5,125 nt of DNA from the NCBI GenBank assembly GCA_024691045.1, contig JAILOC010000053.1:1-5125 (forward strand), read 5' to 3'. A model generated the notes under the pieces. That model was not told the origin of the DNA. It worked only from the letters and a program-made list of their open reading frames with translations, and searched no databases. The position numbers and the translations under genes were made by a program. Source of the stretch: Lachnospiraceae bacterium. GTDB lineage: Bacteria > Bacillota_A > Clostridia > Lachnospirales > Lachnospiraceae. Within the stretch, counting starts at the first letter, position 1. Each line of letters begins with the position of its first letter. Of this stretch, positions 1-4,367 are shown one piece after another.

Positions 1-235
1 CTTTATCTCTCTCGAGGTCATGGCCGGATGTGCAAAGCGTGTCGTTGCTCTTTGCAAGGAAGCAGGCGTAACACTCACCGGTGCCGGCGCAACCTATCCT
101 TACAAGAACGATCCCAAGGATTCCAACATCCGTATCGCTCCATCATATCCTTCACCCGAAGAGATGTCGCAGGCCACCGACCTCCTTGTTCTCTGCGTTA
201 AGTTAGCAGCAGTAGAAAAACTCCTCGAGGTATAG
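1..235 (+). CDS. C-terminal end of a class I PLP-dependent aminotransferase (type Ic / MocR-like), 5' truncated
   Basis: The open frame enters from the left edge (first full codon at position 2) and stops at TAG 233-235, giving 77 residues of the C-terminus. The visible part reads FISLEVMAGCAKR, then an alternation of Val/Ala/Leu helix, GAGATYPYKNDPKDSN, then IRIAPSYPSPEEM and a final helix ending LLEV. The G-A-T-x-P-Y-x-x-D-P-x-D-S-N-I-R-I-A-P pattern is what I know from the C-terminal small domain of type Ic aspartate aminotransferase-like proteins; the Arg of NIRIAP should correspond to the residue that binds the substrate alpha-carboxylate. The PLP lysine lies upstream, outside the window. 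The amino donor cannot be decided from this fragment. The internal ATG at 20 is not a start, because the homologous sequence continues upstream of it. The next gene begins 233 bases later with no visible promoter, so the two could be co-transcribed. Confidence 0.8.
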   Translation, partial: FISLEVMAGCAKRVVALCKEAGVTLTGAGATYPYKNDPKDSNIRIAPSYPSPEEMSQATDLLVLCVKLAAVEKLLEV

Positions 236-239
236 GATA
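234..239. repeat. Left copy of AGGATA direct repeat
   Basis: AGGATA occurs here, overlapping the last two bases of the aminotransferase stop codon, and again at 457-462, on either side of the long inverted repeat. It may be a target-site duplication. A 6-base match in this much sequence could also arise by chance. Confidence 0.35.
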
Positions 240-249
240 AAACATGGTC

Positions 250-446
250 CGCGGGTGACTCGAATGAAAAAAGTCTCCGTCGAAGCGCTTGCGAGAAATG
301 CGGGCGCTTGGCGTTTGATTTTTCAGATCCCGCTTGCGGGTCGGAAAAACAAATCGCCTGCGGCATGAGGTAGATTGTTGCATCGGAGTTGCATTTCCGC
401 CTAGCGCTGAAGTAAGGAGAATTTTTTCTTCGAGGCAGGACCCGCG
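250..446 (+). repeat. 197-nt long imperfect inverted repeat (mobile MITE-like element or structured RNA)
   Basis: This intergenic stretch can fold on itself almost end to end. The outer stem pairs 250-256 with 440-446 (7 bp), 259-264 with 429-434 (6 bp), 266-272 with 422-428 (7 bp, T265 bulged), 274-278 with 416-420 (5 bp), 284-289 with 403-408 (6 bp), 291-293 with 398-400 and 295-301 with 391-397 (10 bp, A294 bulged). That is about 41 pairs. An inner hairpin pairs 310-317 with 350-358, 319-324 with 344-349, and 326-332 with 337-342, with small bulges. Bases 363-390 have no clear partner. There is no convincing ORF or promoter inside, and no T-tract after the hairpins. It might be a non-autonomous transposable element, an ERIC-like intergenic repeat in the aminotransferase-NUDIX transcript, or a structured RNA. 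I do not recognise a named family. The pairing is seen directly; the identity is unresolved. Confidence 0.75.
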
Positions 447-456
447 CTGAAATTTA

Positions 457-462
457 AGGATA
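457..462. repeat. Right copy of AGGATA direct repeat, overlapping the NUDIX ribosome binding site
   Basis: Second copy of AGGATA. Its first bases are part of the AAGGA (456-460) that serves as Shine-Dalgarno for the NUDIX gene, 8 bases before its ATG. Removing one repeat copy plus the intervening sequence would leave the aminotransferase stop only 10 bases from the NUDIX start. Confidence 0.35.
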
Positions 463-468
463 CTTTTT

Positions 469-1008
469 ATGGACGAAATCAAACGTATAGACAGAACTCT
501 GATCACAAAAGGCCGCGTGATCGATTATTATCAGGACACCATGCAGATGCCCGACGGAAGCACCGTTAAATGGGATCTTATCGATCATGACGGCGCCGCC
601 GCAGTCGTTGCGGTAAGAGAAGACGGTAAGCTCCTGATGGTCCGCCAGTACCGCAATCCTCTGGAAAGAGAAACTCTTGAGATCCCCGCCGGAAAGCTCA
701 ATACACGCGACGAAGATCCGAAAGTCGCAGCAGAGCGCGAACTTGCCGAGGAGACCGGTTATATCTGCGACAATATCGAGTACCTTACGACCATCTATAC
801 AACCGTTGCATTCTGCAATGAAAAGATTGGTCTCTACCTTGCAAAAGGCCTCAAAGACAGGCATCCCCAGCACCTTGATGAGGATGAATATATCGACCTT
901 GAAGCGTATACTCTCGACGAGGTCAGACAGATGATCTACGAGGGCAAGATACAGGATTCCAAGACGATCGTCGGCATCCTTCTGTACGCTTCAAAATATC
1001 ATTTATAA
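469..1008 (+). CDS. NUDIX hydrolase, ADP-ribose pyrophosphatase-like
   Basis: A 179-residue protein, the usual size for single-domain ADP-ribose pyrophosphatase-like NUDIX enzymes, which hydrolyse a nucleoside diphosphate linked to another moiety in the cytoplasm. The N-terminal beta strands (about residues 10-40) include the family pattern RVIDYYQDTMQMPDG. Residues 43-62 (AAAVVAV through VRQYRNP) precede EIPAGKL. The NUDIX box covers residues 75-98 and ends RELAEETGY; the metal-binding Glu residues E91, E94 and E95 are present. Two oddities: the box has one extra residue between its Gly and first Glu (GKLNTRDE), and the Pro found about 15 residues after the box in classical ADP-ribose pyrophosphatases is Val113 (context TTVAFCNE), so ADP-ribose as substrate is likely but not assured. 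Start ATG 469 has AAGGA at 456-460. The gene ends 26 bases before a strong terminator. NUDIX followed by xerD is a familiar order in Firmicutes. Confidence 0.93.
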   Translation: MDEIKRIDRTLITKGRVIDYYQDTMQMPDGSTVKWDLIDHDGAAAVVAVREDGKLLMVRQYRNPLERETLEIPAGKLNTRDEDPKVAAERELAEETGYICDNIEYLTTIYTTVAFCNEKIGLYLAKGLKDRHPQHLDEDEYIDLEAYTLDEVRQMIYEGKIQDSKTIVGILLYASKYHL

Positions 1009-1034
1009 TATCACTCATAATTTATTAATTTTTT

Positions 1035-1067
1035 AATCGGGCTTGTGGTCACAGGCCCGATTTTTTT
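1035..1067 (+). terminator. Rho-independent terminator of the NUDIX gene
   Basis: An 11-bp stem pairs 1036-1046 with 1051-1061 (one G-U pair) around a GGTC loop and is followed at once by seven Ts (1061-1067). The stem core is CGGGC/GCCCG. It lies 27 bases after the NUDIX stop codon and should end that transcript. Confidence 0.92.
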
Positions 1068-1093
1068 GCCCGTTTTACAACATATTGTGGTGT

Positions 1094-1137
1094 GAAAAAA
1101 ACGTAGAAATTTCGGCTTTTTTTCTATGCTTTTTTTC
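1094..1137. terminator. Possible second, bidirectional hairpin terminator
   Basis: GAAAAAAA (1094-1101) pairs with TTTTTTTC (1130-1137), and CGTAGAAA (1102-1109) pairs with TTTCTATG (1121-1128, one G-U pair), with C1129 bulged and an 11-base loop. The stem is AT-rich, so it is weaker than the terminator just upstream. With A and T tracts on both flanks it could act in either direction, perhaps as a back-up that insulates xerD. Confidence 0.45.
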
Positions 1138-1139
1138 CA

Positions 1140-1168
1140 TTGAATAATCTTTTCGCGTTTTTTATAAT
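1140..1168 (+). promoter_or_regulatory. Sigma-A promoter for xerD
   Basis: TTGAAT at 1140-1145 and a perfect TATAAT at 1163-1168 are separated by 17 bp, the optimal spacing. The spacer and upstream region are AT-rich. Transcription should begin near 1175, giving a leader of about 60 bases before the xerD start. The site lies directly after the two terminators, so xerD appears to be transcribed independently of the NUDIX gene. Confidence 0.82.
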
Positions 1169-1176
1169 GCGATTTG

Positions 1177-1193
1177 CCGCTGTTGGAGAGCGG
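1177..1193 (+). other. Small hairpin in the xerD 5' leader
   Basis: CCGCT (1177-1181) pairs with AGCGG (1189-1193) around a 7-base loop and is followed by an A run, not a T run. It would sit at the very 5' end of the xerD mRNA and might stabilise it. No function can be assigned. Confidence 0.35.
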
Positions 1194-1234
1194 AAAAAAC
1201 AAGGCACGGATGCCGGTTAGGAATTTACTTATTG

Positions 1235-2107
1235 ATGGGGAAGCATCTCGATTTATTTACTCAGTATCTCGGTGAAGAGAAGAAAATGTCCGAGAATACT
1301 ATTCAGTCCTACAGAAGAGACCTTGCAAGACTCGAAAGCTATTGTAACGGACTTGCGATAGATGACCTTACCGAAGTAACACAGCACAATCTTGAAAGCT
1401 ATATTGATTACCTTGAAGCGGGTGATTTCAAGACTTCCACCATTTCAAGGAATGTTGCTTCGATACATGCATTTTATTCATACCTTTACACCTGCCACGA
1501 AGTAGAGACAGATGTATCAAGAGGACTTACAAGCCCCAAGGTGGAGCGCACCAACCCCGATATCCTCACCGAGGATGAGGTTGTCAGGCTTCTCGAGGCT
1601 CCTTCATCCGAGGATCCCAAGGGCTTAAGAGATAAAGCGATGCTCGAGGTAATGTATGCCACGGGTATCAAGGTTTCCGAACTTGTAAAGCTCCGCATGC
1701 AGGATGTCGATCTGAGAACCGACATGCTCGTTGTAAACGGCAGGAGCATCCCTCTCGGAAGACACGCGAGAAGTGCAATGATCGCATATCTTGAGAGCGG
1801 GAGAGGCAGGCTTTTCGGAGAGAAAGAAAGCGACATCCTTTTCCCCAATTATCAGGGAGAGGCTATGTCAAGACAGGGATTCTGGAAGATCCTCAAGTCC
1901 TACGTTAAGGATGCCGGAATCGAGAAGGACGTTACACCTTGCCTTCTGCGCCACAGCTTTGCAGCTCATCTGATAGAGCACGGTGCGGATATCAAGAGTG
2001 TTTCGATAATGCTGGGACATTCCGATATATCTACTACTCAGGTTTATGCCCGTATGGCGCAGAACTCCCTGAGAAAAACATATGCAGGAGCTCATCCCAG
2101 GAATTAA
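1235..2107 (+). CDS. xerD: XerD-like tyrosine recombinase with degenerate active site
   Basis: A 290-residue protein, close to the usual length of XerC/XerD, which resolve chromosome dimers at dif. Residues 1-90 form the SAM-like core-binding domain (SENTIQSYRRDL, STISRNVASIHAFYSYL). Residues 108-290 form the catalytic domain (DILTEDEV, LRDKAMLEVMYATG, MSRQGFWKI, LLRHSFAAHL, MLGHSDISTTQVY, ending HPRN). Nucleophile Tyr271, Arg239 and His262 are present. Three other catalytic positions are not: the first Arg (normally GLRVSEL) is Lys146, the His of HxLRH is Cys236, and the beta-hairpin that carries the catalytic Lys (GKGNKER or GHKER in relatives) is about four residues shorter, leaving VNGRSIPLG. 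The frame is otherwise intact, so it is not an obvious pseudogene; activity is doubtful. The start is uncertain: AGGA at 1219-1222 is 9 bases from TTG 1232 and 12 from ATG 1235; I chose ATG. It has its own promoter at 1140-1168. Confidence 0.9.
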   Translation: MGKHLDLFTQYLGEEKKMSENTIQSYRRDLARLESYCNGLAIDDLTEVTQHNLESYIDYLEAGDFKTSTISRNVASIHAFYSYLYTCHEVETDVSRGLTSPKVERTNPDILTEDEVVRLLEAPSSEDPKGLRDKAMLEVMYATGIKVSELVKLRMQDVDLRTDMLVVNGRSIPLGRHARSAMIAYLESGRGRLFGEKESDILFPNYQGEAMSRQGFWKILKSYVKDAGIEKDVTPCLLRHSFAAHLIEHGADIKSVSIMLGHSDISTTQVYARMAQNSLRKTYAGAHPRN

Positions 2108-2130
2108 GTAATAAACAACAACTACTACTG

Positions 2131-2162
2131 AGACATGGGGGCGGAGAACCGTCCCCATGTTT
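2131..2162. repeat. REP-like GC-rich palindrome downstream of xerD
   Basis: ACATGGGGGCGG (2133-2144) pairs with CCGTCCCCATGT (2149-2160) around an AGAA loop; it is a 12-bp stem with one G-U pair, extendable by A2131-T2162 and G2132-T2161. On the minus strand it contains GGGGACGGTTCTCC, which resembles dispersed REP-like palindromes of Firmicutes that I associate from memory with IS200-like (RAYT) transposases. No transposase is in the window. It begins 24 bases after the xerD stop and has only three Ts after it, so it could weaken or protect the xerD transcript end but is not a classical terminator. Confidence 0.6.
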
Positions 2163-2187
2163 CAACTGAAAAGACATACTTTTAAGT

Positions 2188-2216
2188 TTGCACACAGCCC
2201 TACAATAAAGTATAAT
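2188..2216 (+). promoter_or_regulatory. Sigma-A promoter for the DAHP synthase gene
   Basis: TTGCAC at 2188-2193 and a perfect TATAAT at 2211-2216 are 17 bp apart. Transcription should start near 2223, leaving a leader of about 57 bases before ATG 2280. This position rules out the in-frame ATG at 2157 as the normal start. The deacetylase and bactofilin genes probably depend on this promoter too. Confidence 0.8.
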
Positions 2217-2226
2217 GTCAAATTGG

Positions 2227-2251
2227 ACGCGCATCTGTTCGGAAGGCGTGT
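2227..2251 (+). other. Leader hairpin upstream of the DAHP synthase start
   Basis: ACGCGC (2227-2232) pairs with GCGTGT (2246-2251), with one G-U pair and a 13-base loop. It lies within the first 30 bases of the predicted transcript and ends 15 bases before the ribosome binding site. No T-box features, aromatic-codon leader peptide or T-tract were seen, so attenuation is not supported. Confidence 0.4.
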
Positions 2252-2279
2252 TAAACGTGCAAAAAAAAGGAAAAAAAGT

Positions 2280-3311
2280 ATGTCATTCGAATTCATAAAA
2301 AAGCTTCCTACTCCCGATGAGATAAGAGCAGAATATCCCGTTCCCGAGAAGGTCAGACAGATCAAAGTGCAGCGTGATGCGGAGATAAGAAAGGTCTTTA
2401 CCGGAGAATCGGATAAGTTTCTCGTTATCATAGGACCCTGCTCTGCGGATAATGAGGAGGCTGTCTGCGATTACGTATGCAGGCTTGCAAGGGTTAACGA
2501 ACAGGTCAAGGATAAGCTGATCCTTGTGCCCAGGATCTACACAAACAAACCCCGTACCACAGGCGACGGATATAAGGGAATAGTCCATCAGCCCGATCCC
2601 GAGAAGGGTGTTGATTTCGTTGCCGGACTTATCGCTATGAGACATATGCAGATAAGAGCGGTTGAAGAGACCGGTCTTACCGCAGCGGATGAAATGCTTT
2701 ATCCCGAAAACTGGAGATATGTGTCGGATATCCTTTCATACGTTGCGATCGGTGCACGTTCCGTAGAGGATCAGCAGCACAGGCTCACAGTTTCCGGTTT
2801 TGATGTGCCTGCAGGCATGAAGAATCCCACCAGCGGAGATTTCTCTGTTATGATGAATTCCATTTATGCAGCGCAGCATGCCCACTCCTTCATTTACAGG
2901 GGATGGGAAGTCAAGACCACCGGCAACCCCGCCGCTCATGCGGTTCTCAGAGGTGCCACCAACAAGCACGGAAACAATACGCCCAACTATCATTACGAGG
3001 ATCTTGTCAGAGTTCTTGATATGTACAACAAGATGGATCTGAAGAATCCTGCGGTAGTCATTGACGCTAACCATTCGAATTCCGATAAGCAGTTCAAGCA
3101 GCAGATCAGGATCGTAAAAGAGGTCATGCACAACCGCACCATCAATCCCGACATCAGGAATCTTGTCAAGGGTGTGATGATAGAAAGCTATATAGAAGAA
3201 GGAAATCAGAAGATCGGAGAAGGTGTCTACGGTAAGTCTATTACCGACCCCTGTCTCGGATGGGAAGATTCCGAAAGACTTATACATGACATTGCGGATC
3301 TTGTGATCTGA
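2280..3311 (+). CDS. aroF: 3-deoxy-7-phosphoheptulonate (DAHP) synthase, class I (AroF/AroG/AroH type)
   Basis: A 343-residue enzyme that condenses phosphoenolpyruvate with erythrose 4-phosphate, the first and usually feedback-controlled step of the shikimate pathway. Family motifs in order: VIIGPCSA (C54, metal ligand), VPRIYTNKPRTTGDGYKG, GVDFVAGL, IGARSVEDQQHR (PEP-binding region), PAGMKNPTSG, TTGNPAAHAVLRG, VIDANHSNSDKQF (H265, metal ligand), GVMIESYIEEGNQ (E302, metal ligand) and GKSITDPCLGWEDSE (D323, metal ligand). All four metal ligands known from the E. coli enzyme are present and the length is close to its 350 residues. The inhibitory amino acid cannot be read from the sequence, so the aroF symbol indicates family, not proven regulation. 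ATG 2280 is chosen because AAGGA (2267-2271) is 8 bases upstream and the promoter lies at 2188-2216; an in-frame ATG at 2157 lies before that promoter. The gene is followed after 57 bases by the deacetylase, with no terminator. Confidence 0.95.
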   Translation: MSFEFIKKLPTPDEIRAEYPVPEKVRQIKVQRDAEIRKVFTGESDKFLVIIGPCSADNEEAVCDYVCRLARVNEQVKDKLILVPRIYTNKPRTTGDGYKGIVHQPDPEKGVDFVAGLIAMRHMQIRAVEETGLTAADEMLYPENWRYVSDILSYVAIGARSVEDQQHRLTVSGFDVPAGMKNPTSGDFSVMMNSIYAAQHAHSFIYRGWEVKTTGNPAAHAVLRGATNKHGNNTPNYHYEDLVRVLDMYNKMDLKNPAVVIDANHSNSDKQFKQQIRIVKEVMHNRTINPDIRNLVKGVMIESYIEEGNQKIGEGVYGKSITDPCLGWEDSERLIHDIADLVI

Positions 3312-3316
3312 TAAAG

Positions 3317-3378
3317 GCTTTGCATAACCTGCACGGCCTTGTCGGAAAGGCCGCTAAGGAGCAGGTTTATGAATAAGC
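3317..3378 (+). promoter_or_regulatory. Intercistronic RNA fold that pairs the deacetylase start codon
   Basis: The gap between the DAHP synthase and deacetylase genes can fold into a nested stem: 3317-3320 with 3375-3378 (4 bp), 3323-3332 with 3361-3371 (10 bp, one bulged T at 3368), and 3334-3340 with 3347-3353 (7 bp, 6-base loop). The ATG (3369-3371) is inside the 10-bp stem, while the core of the Shine-Dalgarno AAGGA (3356-3360) lies in a 7-base asymmetric loop. The pairing is directly visible; an effect on translation is inferred. No T-tract follows, so it is not a terminator. Confidence 0.6.
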
Positions 3379-4343
3379 GTACTGAAAAGATCATTTCCAT
3401 ACTGATCCCCGCAGCGCTCGTGATTATGTGCATTATCGCAGCGCTTCTCGGAGGCAGGGTTATAAACCTTGAAAAGAGGCTCGAGGGATACAGTGCCGCA
3501 CAGCAGCTGGGAGAAAGAGAAAGCAGGCTTGTACAGCTTTCATGGATCGAGGAGAACGCTTACGAAGCATCCGATATATCGGAGCTTGCGGCACGTACAT
3601 ATTCCGCAGACGCTGCGTCTGTCGAATATCCCTGCGATGAATATGAGCCGCACGCATCCGCATCCGGTCTGTATGACCGTAACGGCGTGACCTATGCGGC
3701 CGGATCCGATTCGGATGGAATACACAGGGTCTATCTGACATTTGATGACGGTCCCAGCATTTATACCGATGACATTCTGGATATACTTGATGCCTACGGA
3801 GTGAAGGCGACATTCTTCGTTGTGGGCAGAGAGAATACCGCATCGTATGCGAGGTATCTGAGAATAGTCGAAGAGGGACATACTCTCGGGATGCATTCAT
3901 ATTCCCATATATATAATGATATCTATGCATCACCCGAAAGCTTTGCGGAAGATACAGAAAGGATCCGCAATCTTCTCGAGGATGTTACGGGTCAGAGTCC
4001 CGTGTTCTACAGATTTCCCGGCGGAAGCTCCAATGATGTGAGCATGACCGATATGCACGAGCTCGAGGATTATCTTGCATCGGAAGGCATCGTATATTTT
4101 GACTGGAACGTTTCAAGCGGTGATGCGGGCAAGACTCCGCTCACACCCGATCAGATCATACACAATGCGCTTCAGGGAATAGAGAGCAGGGATACGACAG
4201 TCATTCTTTTCCATGATACGGCTGCCAAGAGATCCACGGTATATGCGCTCCCGTCAATCATTGAAGCTATCCAGGCAATGGATAATACGGAAATACTTCC
4301 CATAACATATGACACTACTGTCATACAGCATGACCATCCATGA
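3369..4343 (+). CDS. Membrane-anchored polysaccharide (peptidoglycan-type) deacetylase, CE4 / NodB family
   Basis: A 324-residue protein that should remove acetyl groups from wall glycan outside the membrane. Residues 1-7 are basic and 8-29 form one hydrophobic segment (signal anchor, no lipobox). Residues 32-118 are a polar linker with a short helical, possibly coiled part. The NodB domain spans about 119-324 with all five CE4 motifs: TFDDGP (124-129; D126 as likely base, D127 metal), HSYSH (H176 and H180, metal), YRFPGG (214-219), FDWNVSSGD (244-252) and ILFHD (279-283; H282 as likely acid). No catalytic residue appears lost. Substrate, whether GlcNAc or MurNAc of peptidoglycan or another polymer, cannot be decided. 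The start ATG 3369 has AAGGAG (3356-3361) 7 bases upstream; an in-frame TTG at 3339 lies inside the intercistronic hairpin without a good ribosome site. The bactofilin gene follows after 24 bases, suggesting a shared role in wall shaping or remodelling. Confidence 0.92.
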   Translation: MNKRTEKIISILIPAALVIMCIIAALLGGRVINLEKRLEGYSAAQQLGERESRLVQLSWIEENAYEASDISELAARTYSADAASVEYPCDEYEPHASASGLYDRNGVTYAAGSDSDGIHRVYLTFDDGPSIYTDDILDILDAYGVKATFFVVGRENTASYARYLRIVEEGHTLGMHSYSHIYNDIYASPESFAEDTERIRNLLEDVTGQSPVFYRFPGGSSNDVSMTDMHELEDYLASEGIVYFDWNVSSGDAGKTPLTPDQIIHNALQGIESRDTTVILFHDTAAKRSTVYALPSIIEAIQAMDNTEILPITYDTTVIQHDHP

Positions 4344-4367
4344 CAACAAAACTAACGGAGGTAACAA

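Noticed and set aside
319..349. Hairpin in the long inverted repeat as a terminator after the aminotransferase.
   Set aside because: On either strand the GC stem is followed by an A-rich side of the same stem, not a free T-tract; it is better read as part of the larger fold.
100..506. Minus-strand open frames across the aminotransferase end and the inverted repeat.
   Set aside because: They are antisense to a recognised gene or a folded non-coding element, show no family resemblance, and have no convincing ribosome site.
1011..1202. Minus-strand 63-residue frame between the NUDIX gene and xerD.
   Set aside because: It runs antisense through two hairpin terminators and a sigma-A promoter and is made of Lys/Phe runs derived from A/T tracts.
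2131..2162. Palindrome after xerD as a standard intrinsic terminator.
   Set aside because: The stem is strong but only three Ts follow, so termination cannot be claimed; it is listed as a REP-like repeat.
2157..2279. In-frame upstream ATG that would add 41 residues to the DAHP synthase.
   Set aside because: It lies before the TTGCAC-17-TATAAT promoter, partly inside the palindrome, encodes a basic stretch unlike the family, and the ATG at 2280 has a well-placed AAGGA.
2223..2279. Attenuator or T-box in the DAHP synthase leader.
   Set aside because: The leader is only about 57 bases, with one modest hairpin, no run of aromatic codons, no T-box motif and no terminator.
3339..3368. TTG start that would extend the deacetylase by 10 residues.
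   Set aside because: It sits inside a hairpin without a ribosome site, while ATG 3369 has AAGGAG at ideal spacing and is followed by a normal signal anchor.
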